Below are positions 17,595 through 25,842 of a stretch of 64,000 nt of DNA, in pieces (the stretch's first letter is position 1; each line of letters begins with the position of its first letter). Both the position numbers and the translations under genes were made by a program. The stretch is from Salinibacter grassmerensis. Lineage in GTDB: Bacteria; Bacteroidota; Rhodothermia; Rhodothermales; Salinibacteraceae. Location of the stretch: positions 595,198 to 659,197 of the forward strand of contig NZ_CAMTTF010000003.1 in the NCBI RefSeq assembly GCF_947077765.1. The letters run 5' to 3'. The notes beneath the pieces are model-generated. The model did no database searches. It saw only the letters and a program-made list of their open reading frames with translations, and was not told the origin of the DNA.

Positions 17595-18214
17595 GCCTGT
17601 GAGAACATGTGCTTAGAAGAATGTGGAGTCGGGGGAAGCGCGCAAGGCTTTTGCAGATTGCTTTCACGGGAATGTGTGCATGTGTTAAAGACACTTCGGG
17701 CTACTGGGCGACGTTCGGTTCTCGCCCATGGTTTTTCATGTTTGGGACACCTGAGCCGCCCCGCCGCAGCTCAGGGCCCACTCAAAACTTCCAGCGCGGA
17801 TTTTGCCCCTGGGTCCAAGGGCAACTGCCCCCTGTACCTGAGTCTTGAACGGGCGCGTCTCCTCTGGCTGGCTCCCTGGTCGGCCAGCGTCTCCCGGGTC
17901 AACGCCTCTCGTGGTCACCTCTGGGAGCAACCGCAGGGCATCTCGCCTGAGGGAGCGGCCCAGTAGATGCTGCCGCTGCCTTCGGAGATCGCATTGGCAA
18001 TCCAGATAGCAGCATAGATCGAACGGCTCCGGTCCCCTTTAACATGCCGAACGAGTCCGCTCTGAACGGCCAACTGCCCAGCTCTGGCACTTGCCCCCGA
18101 GGACCCGGTCCCAGAAATTCGCCAACACAGTTGCTCCCGTCACCCTCGGAGCACCCGTGGCTCTTTTTGTTCGTGTCGGAGACAACGAGACTCCCCCGAA
18201 AAAATGGGGCTTAA

Positions 18215-18766
18215 TTGGCCTCAAACCGTATCCACCAATCTGCCCGAATTGGTCTCGTTGCCCTGCACACGCGCCGCATCACATTCGTTCTGGTCGGGCT
18301 CCTGCTTTCTGCACCGGGCAGCTACGCCCCGGTCAAGCCGGGGGTCGTTCAGTGCGCGCGTCATCGAGGTCACCGACGGCAACCCCCACGACGTCCGGCA
18401 CTCCGGATGCGGAGGGAGAACGGTCCGCCTCCACAGCGTCCATGCCTCGGAGGCCGCCCAGCCGTTTGGAGGGGCCGCCACCATGACTGCACGCCGGTAC
18501 GTTGGGGGGAAAGAAGGTCGCGTCATCGTCGACACATCAGCCGCGACGGCCGAGCTGTGGCCTCTGTGCACGTACAAGGCGGCGACCTGTAGGCCATGCT
18601 TACCCGAGACCGGTTGGTCTGGCACTACGAGCAGTATGCTCCAAACGAGGTGGAGCATGCGCGTCTCCACCTCCACGTCTTGCCAGGCGACTTCTGTGCG
18701 GAGAGTACGCCTCCCTCGATGGGCGGAGGTTCACGCCCGACACGAGACGGTGGAGAGTGGTTGTGA
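18215..18766 (+). pseudogene. Secreted staphylococcal-nuclease-like (thermonuclease) pseudogene
   Basis: Three pieces in two frames together give a complete secreted SNase-like protein. A signal peptide (ITFVLVGLLLSAPGSYAP) is in frame with 18215. The core start ARVIEVTDG, then VRLHSVHASEAAQPFGG (normally VRLxGIDAPExxQPFG), is in another frame. DGRAVASVHVQGGDL returns to the first frame, followed by an in-frame TAG (18590-18592) and then AMLTRDRLVWHYEQYAPNEV, the usual distal helix region. Two frameshifts plus a stop, and loss of the IDAPE acidic residues, show it is dead. It would have cleaved nucleic acids outside the cytoplasm. Confidence 0.75.
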
Positions 18767-18916
18767 ACCTTTCTGGCTCCCGTTCTTTTCCTCCTTGTCT
18801 CTGAGGCTGCCTCGCAGGAGAACCACGACGTCCTCTGTTCCGAAGCACAGCGCGTTTCGGAGATTGATAGGCCCGATCTTCTGTCTACCCTCCACCCACG
18901 TTATCCCATTTCTTCT

Positions 18917-19432
18917 ATGGCACGCAAGCGCCGCCCCCTCTCTCCCGACGAAAAGCAGCGCCTCGACGCCATGCTCGACGAGGTCATGGACACGACTGTA
19001 CACCACTACGGCGCCGAGCCGCGGTCGGCCGTCCGCTACGACAAGCGGGAAGAGATGTACGGCGGCTCCGGCACCACGTACTTGTTGCAGATGTTCGAGG
19101 ACGGAGAGCTCGTCAACAACCGAATCGGGGCCTACATGGTGCTTCCCAACGAGGGAGACAGCGCCGGCTTCCATACGCACGGCGACCGCAACGAGCAGGA
19201 GCTCTACGTTGTGATGAGGGGCGAGGGGACCTACCTCGAAAAGGATCACGGCGGGGCCGAGGCGCGCAGCGTTCCCATCGAGGAGGGCACGATCACAACG
19301 GTGCGAGGAGACGCGCTCCATGCGGTCCGCAACACCGGCCCGGAGCCCCTAATTGTCTTTGTGATCACGACCTTCGAGCCACAAAAGCACCCCAGCCGTG
19401 ACCAAGCGCAACCCGCGTCCGAACGATCCTAA
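18917..19432 (+). CDS. Cupin-domain protein
   Basis: 171-residue single-domain cupin. The metal-binding first motif is present as HTHGDRNEQELYVVMRG (HxH, x4, E, x6, G) and a second-motif His lies in RGDALHAVRNTG. The first 40 residues are a charged helical extension. Cupins of this type are mostly mannose-6-phosphate-isomerase-like sugar enzymes or dioxygenase-like; neither can be chosen from sequence alone. The ATG gives MARKRRPLSPDEKQR. It is the first intact gene to the right of the decayed region and is transcribed convergently with DUF2513. Confidence 0.8.
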   Translation: MARKRRPLSPDEKQRLDAMLDEVMDTTVHHYGAEPRSAVRYDKREEMYGGSGTTYLLQMFEDGELVNNRIGAYMVLPNEGDSAGFHTHGDRNEQELYVVMRGEGTYLEKDHGGAEARSVPIEEGTITTVRGDALHAVRNTGPEPLIVFVITTFEPQKHPSRDQAQPASERS

Positions 19433-19520
19433 CAAGCCGCGGTCGCTCGGACGGGCGAGGTATGCCCCCCCACTCCGGCACCTCGGAACACCGCCCGGGC
19501 GAGGCATCCTCGGGAGATGC

Positions 19521-19943
19521 TCAGGACGCCGCAAAGCCAATTTCCCCGCCTCCTCCGCTGTCGTCCCTGAGCCGGTCAAGGAGCTGGTGCCCCTTCATCG
19601 TAAGGACGTGGACGTCGTGGCTATCGGGACTCTCGAGGGCCGGCAGGGCCTCGTAGAAGTCCTCCTGGCTGGTGAAGCACTCGGCATCCACCAGCAGACC
19701 GACGTGGTGATAGACAGTCTGGAGCTCTCGGTGTCGCACCTCTTCCTCCGGGGAATCCGACTCAGACTCGTCTGCACGGTCTTTTGCGACTTGATCGGCA
19801 GGCCTCAGTTGCTCCGATGCCACGGCAGCCCCGCTCTCGTCAACGAGAACGCCGGGGGCCGCCGGAAAATCAAGAGCGTCGTGGTGGTCGAACCCCTCGT
19901 AGGCTTCGAGAAGGTCGGCGAGCAGGTCTAGATCAACTTCCAT
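19521..19943 (-). CDS. DUF2513-like small protein
   Basis: 140 residues. The start MEVDLDLLADLLEAYEGF and the end (VYHHVGLLVDAECF, then VLTMKGHQLLDRLRDD) match the DUF2513 pattern, a winged-helix-like fold usually ending in LTxxGHEFLDxIRDD. An acidic middle segment separates the halves. DUF2513 proteins are common in prophages and mobile islands, with no assigned activity. It follows the PIN-like gene by 96 bp on the same strand, so the two are probably co-transcribed. Confidence 0.7.
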   Translation of the reverse strand: MEVDLDLLADLLEAYEGFDHHDALDFPAAPGVLVDESGAAVASEQLRPADQVAKDRADESESDSPEEEVRHRELQTVYHHVGLLVDAECFTSQEDFYEALPALESPDSHDVHVLTMKGHQLLDRLRDDSGGGGEIGFAAS

Positions 19944-20039
19944 GAGTTGGGGACTTTAGGGTTGGATGGCATGATGGTTCAAGCTCGTCTTCGGGCGCTT
20001 CCTGTATCCAGTTCCGTCAGGCACCGTCTCGACGGGCGG

Positions 20040-21290
20040 CTACTGCTCTTCTGTAGATTCCTCCTCCGCGGCCTCCTTCTCCTGCCGCTCAAACGCTCGG
20101 GCCACCCGGCCGTCGGCGCCTCGGGTCACGTCTAGTCCAGCGTCTCGGGCAAGCTGTGCAACCGCGTCTGCCTCGTCTTCCCGCACCCGCAAACTAGTCG
20201 CCCGTCGGGTGCCAAGGCGCCCGCCCCCGATCGACCGGGCGTCGTGTGCGCTGGTGGCCACAGTGGCCACGGTCCGAACCCGCTCGGCCGGTCCCACGAC
20301 CTCAATGGTTTCCGTCGAGGGCGCCTCACCGACGGCCTCCCGAACCCGCTGTACGTGGGCGGCCTCGACGTCCATTTTTTGGAGCAGGCCCGGCAGCGTC
20401 AGCATCCCGAACGATCGGCCGCCGGTCTGCTGGTCAAACTCGTGAATCAGCTCCGTCCGGGGGTAGAGGGCAGTGCCTTTGCCGCCTTGATGCCACCAGT
20501 CGGACTTCCGGTCCTGTGTCACCAACACCGCGTCCCGGTCGCGGCGGGAGGCAACTTCCAGAAGGGTGTTCCAGATCAGCAAGTCCCCGGCGGCGTTCTG
20601 GTCCTTGCCGCTGTCGAGGTAGCCGGGGGGACGGCTGATGTCGTCCCGACGCTGGACCTCCGCCGTCACGTCCCGAACGGTGGCATCCAGGTCCTGAACC
20701 GCCTCGTCCTCGAAAAGTGTGCTGTAGGCCTCACTGATGAAGTCGTCGCCCGCCCAGGCCTCGAGGTCCCCCATGAGCTGCCGGGCTTCATGGTGGTATG
20801 CTTCCGTTAGCTTAGCAATCTGCCGACGAAGTTCATCGAGCCGGTCTGCGTACCCGAGGCTCTCGACGAGCGCTCGGTTCGAGAGCTCTCCCGATCGTTT
20901 CGGCATGGCCGAGGGGCTCACCTGCCGGGATAGGTCGTCGTAGAGATCCGTGATTTTGTAGGAGCGCACGACGGCGTACTCTCGGGCCGCGTGCCCGGGC
21001 ACAATCAGCCGATTTTCCTCCCGCAGTTGACCAAATGCCTCGAGGGCCGCCCGGGCCGCCGCCTCGGTCGCGTCGTACAGAAGAAGGAGGGCCGAAGTAT
21101 CCAGAAACACCAGTGCCGAGGACGACGCTGCCTCAGGCGGACTCAGGTCAAGCCCAAACGCAGACTGGGCGTCGGGAAACCGCTCCTCGTACGCGAAGGA
21201 TCGGGGGGACGTCGCGTCCTCAGGTTCGCGGTCTCCCGTGATCTCTTCGGACGAACCGGGCGAGGACTCTTCAGGAGAAGAACGTGGCAC
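20040..21290 (-). CDS. PIN-like domain nuclease (PIN_8/DUF4935 type)
   Basis: 416 residues with a PIN-like RNase fold. The first acidic motif is in LVFLDTSALLLLYD (about residue 60-73). The mid helix contains LIVPGHAAREY. The distal acidic motifs are in NAAGDLLIWNTLLEVA and VLVTQDRKSDWWH, the pattern typical of PIN_8, where GDxLIW and DDxKxDWW recur. The N-terminal 50 residues are Ser/Glu-rich and probably disordered; the C-terminal 100 residues are charged helices of unknown role. Members act as metal-dependent RNases and are often found in defence islands. No antitoxin-like partner is seen; the next gene is DUF2513. Confidence 0.75.
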   Translation of the reverse strand: MPRSSPEESSPGSSEEITGDREPEDATSPRSFAYEERFPDAQSAFGLDLSPPEAASSSALVFLDTSALLLLYDATEAAARAALEAFGQLREENRLIVPGHAAREYAVVRSYKITDLYDDLSRQVSPSAMPKRSGELSNRALVESLGYADRLDELRRQIAKLTEAYHHEARQLMGDLEAWAGDDFISEAYSTLFEDEAVQDLDATVRDVTAEVQRRDDISRPPGYLDSGKDQNAAGDLLIWNTLLEVASRRDRDAVLVTQDRKSDWWHQGGKGTALYPRTELIHEFDQQTGGRSFGMLTLPGLLQKMDVEAAHVQRVREAVGEAPSTETIEVVGPAERVRTVATVATSAHDARSIGGGRLGTRRATSLRVREDEADAVAQLARDAGLDVTRGADGRVARAFERQEKEAAEEESTEEQ

Positions 21291-21706
21291 TAAAACCTTG
21301 GCGGAAGTGGTGGAAAGGTTCGGACAGGTACCGTGAACAAAGTTGCAGAACGCGGGATTCGGGCGACTTGTGCAAATTTAGTACTGCAAGGCCAAAGAGG
21401 ATTGGGACCGGGCGAAAGTGGGGGCCCGCAACTCTTCCTCATCGGCTTTGGGCTCCACTCCGGCCATGCTCAAGCCGTGTGTTTTCGAGGTCCCATTCCG
21501 GTCTGGAGCGTCCGCCCCGACTCGATATCAGAGAAATTGACTTTTTTCGCTTGATTTGCATAAATTCAAACTGAAGAGATTTCGGTGTGGGACCCGGTTG
21601 CGCTCTCGGCACGGACGCGCCGAAGGGGAGGAACGACCCGAGGGCCCACCATCGGTTGTGATCATCGGAGCGAATCAGTGCTGAGCGAGTCCACGAGCAA
21701 GTTTCG
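21291..21706. other. Divergent intergenic region with AT-rich promoter-like patch
   Basis: The region separates the PIN-like gene from the plus-strand secreted protein gene. Most is featureless, but 21530-21575 is strikingly AT-rich for this genome and contains the promoter-like hexamers listed separately. No gene or RNA is recognisable. Confidence 0.5.
21537..21566 (+). promoter_or_regulatory. Sigma-70-like promoter candidate
   Basis: TTGACT (21537-21542) is followed after 18 bases by TAAATT (21561-21566), four of six matches to the -10 consensus. It lies in the only AT-rich patch of the interval and points to the secreted protein gene 140 bp downstream. Confidence 0.35.
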
Positions 21707-22735
21707 ATGATGTCAGTCAGGTCTGGTGGGACTCCGTCGGTCGTTCTCTTCGTGTCCCTGATCTTTCTGCCGCTCCCACATCAACAGGGGGAGCCCCTCA
21801 CAGCCCAATGCCAGCCGCCGCGCAATGCAGAGGGGCCGGACCACCGCTCCTCAATCTGTCACGGGCGGCGCGGCACCCCGGGTCAACCAGGACCGGGTCC
21901 CACGCAGAAGGGCAGGAAAGACCCCGCCGAAAAGGCCCCCTTCGGCGCAGAGGAATCAAAGAAATTGGAGATTAAGGTCGTCACGTTTAATCAAGGCAGA
22001 TTCGATCCGCCGATTCTTGAGCCGGTCCGCTTTTGGCCCAAGGGTCATACGGCAGTGATCATTGACGGGGAGGTCCACAGTTTTGAGGCCGACTGGCAAT
22101 GTGGCGAGACGAAGGCGGAATACAAGCAAGACAACGAGTGGCGGGGCGCGTGGGTGCAGGTCCTCGACGTCCCAAAATCAGATGCCAAACAGATCCAGAA
22201 AGACTTTGACCGGTCGTGCGGGACCGGGGCGTTTTTGCTGACGGGCGTCTGTACGAGCAGCGCGAGCCGACTTCTTCAGAACGTACTGACCGACCTGAAG
22301 ATCACGTGGGCGCCGATGCGCCTGCGAGGGCAGCTGGTCAAAGGTGGCCACGTGGATCGCACGTATCGGTGGCACCGTGAGGTCTGGGCGGACAATGTTG
22401 CCCAGTGCTTGGGAGGAGAAAACGAGAGGGCCCGACACCACCCTGAAGGTGCCTCCCCTTCAAAAGGCACCCTCGAGAGAGCCCACGACAAATGCCTGAA
22501 ACTACTGGGGCTGAGCAAGGAGGACGTCCCCCTCCCACTCGGGTCCTCCGTGGATGCGGTTGAGCCTGTCCCCCTGGAGCCTTCCCACTACAATCAGGGC
22601 AAGTCTGATCGGCCGAAAAGCACGGCGACACCACGAGGTCGAGAGCATCCCCCGAGCGATAACACCTCCACTGGAGGGGACGTACAGTCGAGCCGTGGAC
22701 GGCGCGCAAGATTGGCTGTAGGAGGGCGGACTTGA
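21707..22735 (+). CDS. Secreted protein with a possible permuted papain-like (LRAT/NlpC-P60) core
   Basis: 342 residues. A signal peptide is likely (SVVLFVSLIFLPLPHQQG). Residues 40-80 are Pro/Gly-rich. The core has KGHTAVIIDGEVHSFEADW with His at about 114, and further on LLTGVCTSSASRLLQNVL with Cys at about 182. A His-before-Cys order with these surroundings is that of circularly permuted papain-like amidases/acyltransferases (LRAT, YiiX, DUF4105 kinds). This assignment is by motif only. The C-terminal 130 residues are Pro/Ser-rich and look disordered. A promoter-like patch precedes it. The neighbouring genes (PIN-like, phosphorelay) do not suggest a pathway. Confidence 0.6.
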   Translation: MMSVRSGGTPSVVLFVSLIFLPLPHQQGEPLTAQCQPPRNAEGPDHRSSICHGRRGTPGQPGPGPTQKGRKDPAEKAPFGAEESKKLEIKVVTFNQGRFDPPILEPVRFWPKGHTAVIIDGEVHSFEADWQCGETKAEYKQDNEWRGAWVQVLDVPKSDAKQIQKDFDRSCGTGAFLLTGVCTSSASRLLQNVLTDLKITWAPMRLRGQLVKGGHVDRTYRWHREVWADNVAQCLGGENERARHHPEGASPSKGTLERAHDKCLKLLGLSKEDVPLPLGSSVDAVEPVPLEPSHYNQGKSDRPKSTATPRGREHPPSDNTSTGGDVQSSRGRRARLAVGGRT

Positions 22736-22885
22736 GATAGAGCCGGCTTAACTGCTCCGCGTGGGCGCTCGGCGTTGCGAAAAACACCCGGCCGGCCGGA
22801 CGAGTCTGATCGTTCTTCCACCGCTGTCGAGTCTCCTCCATACACCGATCAACGCAGGCGTCGTCGAGCGCAGATGGACAAAAGG

Positions 22886-25240
22886 TCATGTGGTTAGCTT
22901 CTCCGAAACGGGCTGCCTCCCGGGATTTTCCTCTTCGGCCGCGCACAGTCGCACCGTGAACCGGCTTCCTACCCCCTCTTCCGTTTCGACCTCGATGGCG
23001 CCCCCCATTCGGTCCAGCACCTCTTTGGTGACGGTCAGGCCCAGGCCAGTGCCCTCGTACTCTCGTCCTACCCCGTCGGAGGCCTGCTTAAATGCCTCAA
23101 AAAGCCCATCTGTGGTTTCTGGGTCCATCCCGATCCCCGTGTCCTCCACCTCTAGAATTGCCGCCCCCTCTTCCGATCGAACACGGACCCACACCTCGCC
23201 CCCTTCCTCGGTATACTTCACCGCGTTGGACAACAGGTTGCGGACGACGATCTGCAGTCCACTCGCATCCGCCCACGCCCGGACGGGATTGTCGTCCTCC
23301 TGTAGCCGGAGGTCAACGCCGGCGCTTTTTGCCTGCGGGGCAAACTGGTCGGCCGTCTCTCGGGCCTCGGTAGCAAGGTCGACCGGTCCGGGACTAAGAT
23401 TCATTTCCCCGGCCTGTAGCTTCGAGAGGTTCAGCACGCCGGTGAGCGTGTTCATGAGGCGCTGCCCGCTCCGTTCGATGAGCGACGAAAACTCTGCAAG
23501 TGTCGAAAGGTCGACGTCGCTGACGTTCTGGGAGGGGTCGACCTCCCGCCCGATGGTTTCCGCAAAGCCAAGGATGGAGGTCAGCGGTGTGCGGATCTCG
23601 TGGCTCATGTTCGCGAGAAAGGCGCTCTTGAGCCGGTTCATGCGTTCGGCCTCCTCCTTCGCATCGACGAGCTCGCGCTCACGCTCCTTCCGTTCAGTAA
23701 TGTCGAGCCCGAAGGCTACGACCTGAGTGACCTCCCCATCCAAGTCGGTGACGGGACTGTGCACCCGAAGGTAATGATGGGTTCCCCCATCGGTCTCGAT
23801 GGCTTCCTCGAACTGCACGGTCTCATTGTCCTCAGCCGCCCGCCGGATTGCTTGGTCACGCCGTCGGCCCAACTCTGGATCCAGGCCTCGCTCTCGGCAG
23901 TAGTCCTCGTTGGTGCGTCCAAGCATCCACGCCCGCACGCCGGGGTCCCCGACGCTCTCGGGATTGACATACTGGAATTCGGCGTCGAGATTGAAGACCG
24001 CGAGGTCGATTGGGGCCTCGTCAAGGATCTGCTCATAGAAGTTTTTCGTGTTGCGGAGCTCCTCTTGACGCTGCCGCTCTTCGGTGACGTCTCGTTGCAC
24101 GGAGACCCAGTGCTCGATCGATCCCCTGTCGTTCCGGACCGGCGATACGTTCCACTGAACCTGGTAAGGGTCCCCGTTCTTGGAGTAGTTGACCGTTTCC
24201 CCAGTCCACGCCTCTCCGGCCTCCAAGGCCTCCCGCAGCGAGTCGAGCGCGTCCCGATCAGTCTCTGGGCCCTGCAGGATGCGGGGCGTCTTTCCGATCA
24301 TCTCCGCCTCGGAGTAACCCGTCATCTCTTCGTAGGCGGAGTTGACGTACTCGACCCGGGGCCCAGGCTCGTCTAGGGGCCTCGCTTCCGTAATCAGGAC
24401 CGACTCCGCCGCCTGGTCGACCGCCTCCGACAGCATGCGGAGCTTCTTCTTCCGACGAGCCCGTTCGGTAATGTCGGTTACGACCCCGTCGTAGTAAATG
24501 ACCTTTCCACTTTCGTCATAGGCGGCCGTTGCACTGAGGAGGCCAACGAACACCGAGCCGTCCTGCCCTTCAAACTCAATCTCCACATCACTGGCCCCCT
24601 CTTCCACCAACATTTGGCCCCTCTTCAGCGGGTCAGTGCAGAACGTCGTGAGGTCCAGACCAGTGAGCTCCTCCACCTGTCCGGCCCCGAGCATGTCGGC
24701 GAGCGCCTCGTTGGCGTAGTCAATCCGCCCGGTCGGGCCAGCCCGGAAGACCCCCGCCGAGAGCCCCTCCGTAATCGACCGGATCCAGGCGTCTCGTTGC
24801 TGGAGCTTGGCCTGCATGCCCCGGCGCTGCACGGACCACCGCAAGGTCCGCCCCACTAAGGCCGGCGTAAGCTCTTCTTTCTGGAGATACTCCGTAGCCC
24901 CGGCCTCCTGCGCCTTCAGGGCCGCCTGCAAATCGTTTTGCCCAGTTAGCACGACGATCGGGACCCCTGCGGCGGCACCGGCGGTGGCCCGTACCGTTTC
25001 GGTCCCCTGGCTGTCTGGAAGCCCCAGGTCGACCACAACCACGTCGGGGCGGGACGCACTGAGGGCCTGAAGGCCAGCCTGCAGGGTGCTCTCGTGGTGC
25101 AGGACGGCGTCCGTGGTGCTTTCGTCCAGGTATTCCTCAAAAAGGCGAGCATCCCCTGGGTTGTCCTCCACCAGAAGGACCTGGAGGGCCTCGGCGTCGA
25201 AGCGGTGGGCGTTCGTCGAAGGCGGGCGTGAGGCAGGCAT
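22886..25240 (-). CDS. Receiver-PAS-histidine kinase hybrid
   Basis: 784 residues from MPASRPPSTNAH; the frame runs on to 25390 but would then overlap the upstream gene. Order: receiver domain (acidic pair ED at 25-26, phospho-Asp about 71 in VVVVDLGLPD, Lys about 121), then three PAS-type segments separated by DITERxRRKK-like linkers, then HisKA with His at about 547 in NMSHEIRTPLTS, then HATPase (LRNLLSNAVKY, EDTGIGMD, EGTGLGLTVT). The kinase core is closely similar to that of the 1904-residue kinase in this window, so the two are paralogues. An N-terminal receiver suggests it accepts phosphate from, or is gated by, another kinase. It is the third gene of the cluster. Confidence 0.9.
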   Translation of the reverse strand: MPASRPPSTNAHRFDAEALQVLLVEDNPGDARLFEEYLDESTTDAVLHHESTLQAGLQALSASRPDVVVVDLGLPDSQGTETVRATAGAAAGVPIVVLTGQNDLQAALKAQEAGATEYLQKEELTPALVGRTLRWSVQRRGMQAKLQQRDAWIRSITEGLSAGVFRAGPTGRIDYANEALADMLGAGQVEELTGLDLTTFCTDPLKRGQMLVEEGASDVEIEFEGQDGSVFVGLLSATAAYDESGKVIYYDGVVTDITERARRKKKLRMLSEAVDQAAESVLITEARPLDEPGPRVEYVNSAYEEMTGYSEAEMIGKTPRILQGPETDRDALDSLREALEAGEAWTGETVNYSKNGDPYQVQWNVSPVRNDRGSIEHWVSVQRDVTEERQRQEELRNTKNFYEQILDEAPIDLAVFNLDAEFQYVNPESVGDPGVRAWMLGRTNEDYCRERGLDPELGRRRDQAIRRAAEDNETVQFEEAIETDGGTHHYLRVHSPVTDLDGEVTQVVAFGLDITERKERERELVDAKEEAERMNRLKSAFLANMSHEIRTPLTSILGFAETIGREVDPSQNVSDVDLSTLAEFSSLIERSGQRLMNTLTGVLNLSKLQAGEMNLSPGPVDLATEARETADQFAPQAKSAGVDLRLQEDDNPVRAWADASGLQIVVRNLLSNAVKYTEEGGEVWVRVRSEEGAAILEVEDTGIGMDPETTDGLFEAFKQASDGVGREYEGTGLGLTVTKEVLDRMGGAIEVETEEGVGSRFTVRLCAAEEENPGRQPVSEKLTT

Positions 25241-25356
25241 GTGATGCGCGACGTACCAGTGCCTAAAATGCTGTTCTGTGGAGACGTCCGCGTTGGGCGT
25301 CCCCAAATCGGTCGTCCCTCGGGCGCTACAGGGGGCGGCTTGCGGGCAGGCTCTTT

Positions 25357-25842
25357 CTACTTCCCTGGCAAACGGACCACCTGAAACCAAAACTCGTCGA
25401 TCGACTGCACGATCGTCGTAATCTCGCCCAAGTCGACCGGCTTCGTGACGTAAGCATTTGCGTGCTCGTCGTAGCTCTTCACGACGTCCTCCTCCGCCTC
25501 CGAACTAGAGAGTATGACAACTGGAATCCGGCGCAGCGTAGGATGGGACTTCATCTCTTTCAGAAGATCGTGGCCGCTTTTCACCGGAAGGTTCAAATCC
25601 AGAAGCATTAGGTCGGGCCGGGGGCCTGGCTCTTCCGCCATGGCGTCCTCGTCGGGGAGCCCGAGAATGTCCTCCGCCTCCTCGGCGGTGTGCGCCACCA
25701 GGAGATCATTTCGGACCTTCGACTCCCGCAGCATCTCGTGGGTGAGACGAACATCGGCCGGGTTGTCCTCAACTAGAAGGATGCGGATGGGTCGTTCGTC
25801 TTCGGGGCTCGACGATGGAAATTCACCGAGGGAGTCGCTCAT
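25357..25842 (-). CDS. Rcp1-like single-domain response regulator
   Basis: 161-residue stand-alone receiver. The acidic pair is ED at 25-26, phospho-Asp about 82 in LMLLDLNLPVKSG, the switch Ser lies in ILSSS, and Lys is about 134 in VTKPV. PVKSGxDLLKEMK and the long loop before the Asp are typical of the phytochrome-partner (Rcp1) subgroup. The ATG giving MSDSLGEF overlaps the stop of the upstream kinase by four bases (ATGA), so the two are translationally coupled and probably cognate. A longer frame reaches 25914 inside that kinase gene. It lies between two kinases and could relay phosphate between them. Confidence 0.9.
   Translation of the reverse strand: MSDSLGEFPSSSPEDERPIRILLVEDNPADVRLTHEMLRESKVRNDLLVAHTAEEAEDILGLPDEDAMAEEPGPRPDLMLLDLNLPVKSGHDLLKEMKSHPTLRRIPVVILSSSEAEEDVVKSYDEHANAYVTKPVDLGEITTIVQSIDEFWFQVVRLPGK

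Larger units (their letters stand above)
16852..18214. other. Gene-poor, decayed interval
   Basis: Apart from two short convergent ORFs (17224-17400 plus; 17397-17594 minus) nothing here looks like an intact gene. Frames are short, no tRNA or strong terminator is visible, and base composition is more even than in the flanking genes. It continues to the right into the nuclease pseudogene, so the whole interval looks like DNA losing its genes. Confidence 0.45.

Noticed and set aside
18204..19214. Long plus-strand open frame of 336 codons
   Set aside because: It spans the middle piece of the nuclease pseudogene and then runs out of frame through the cupin gene; only a short part is protein-like.
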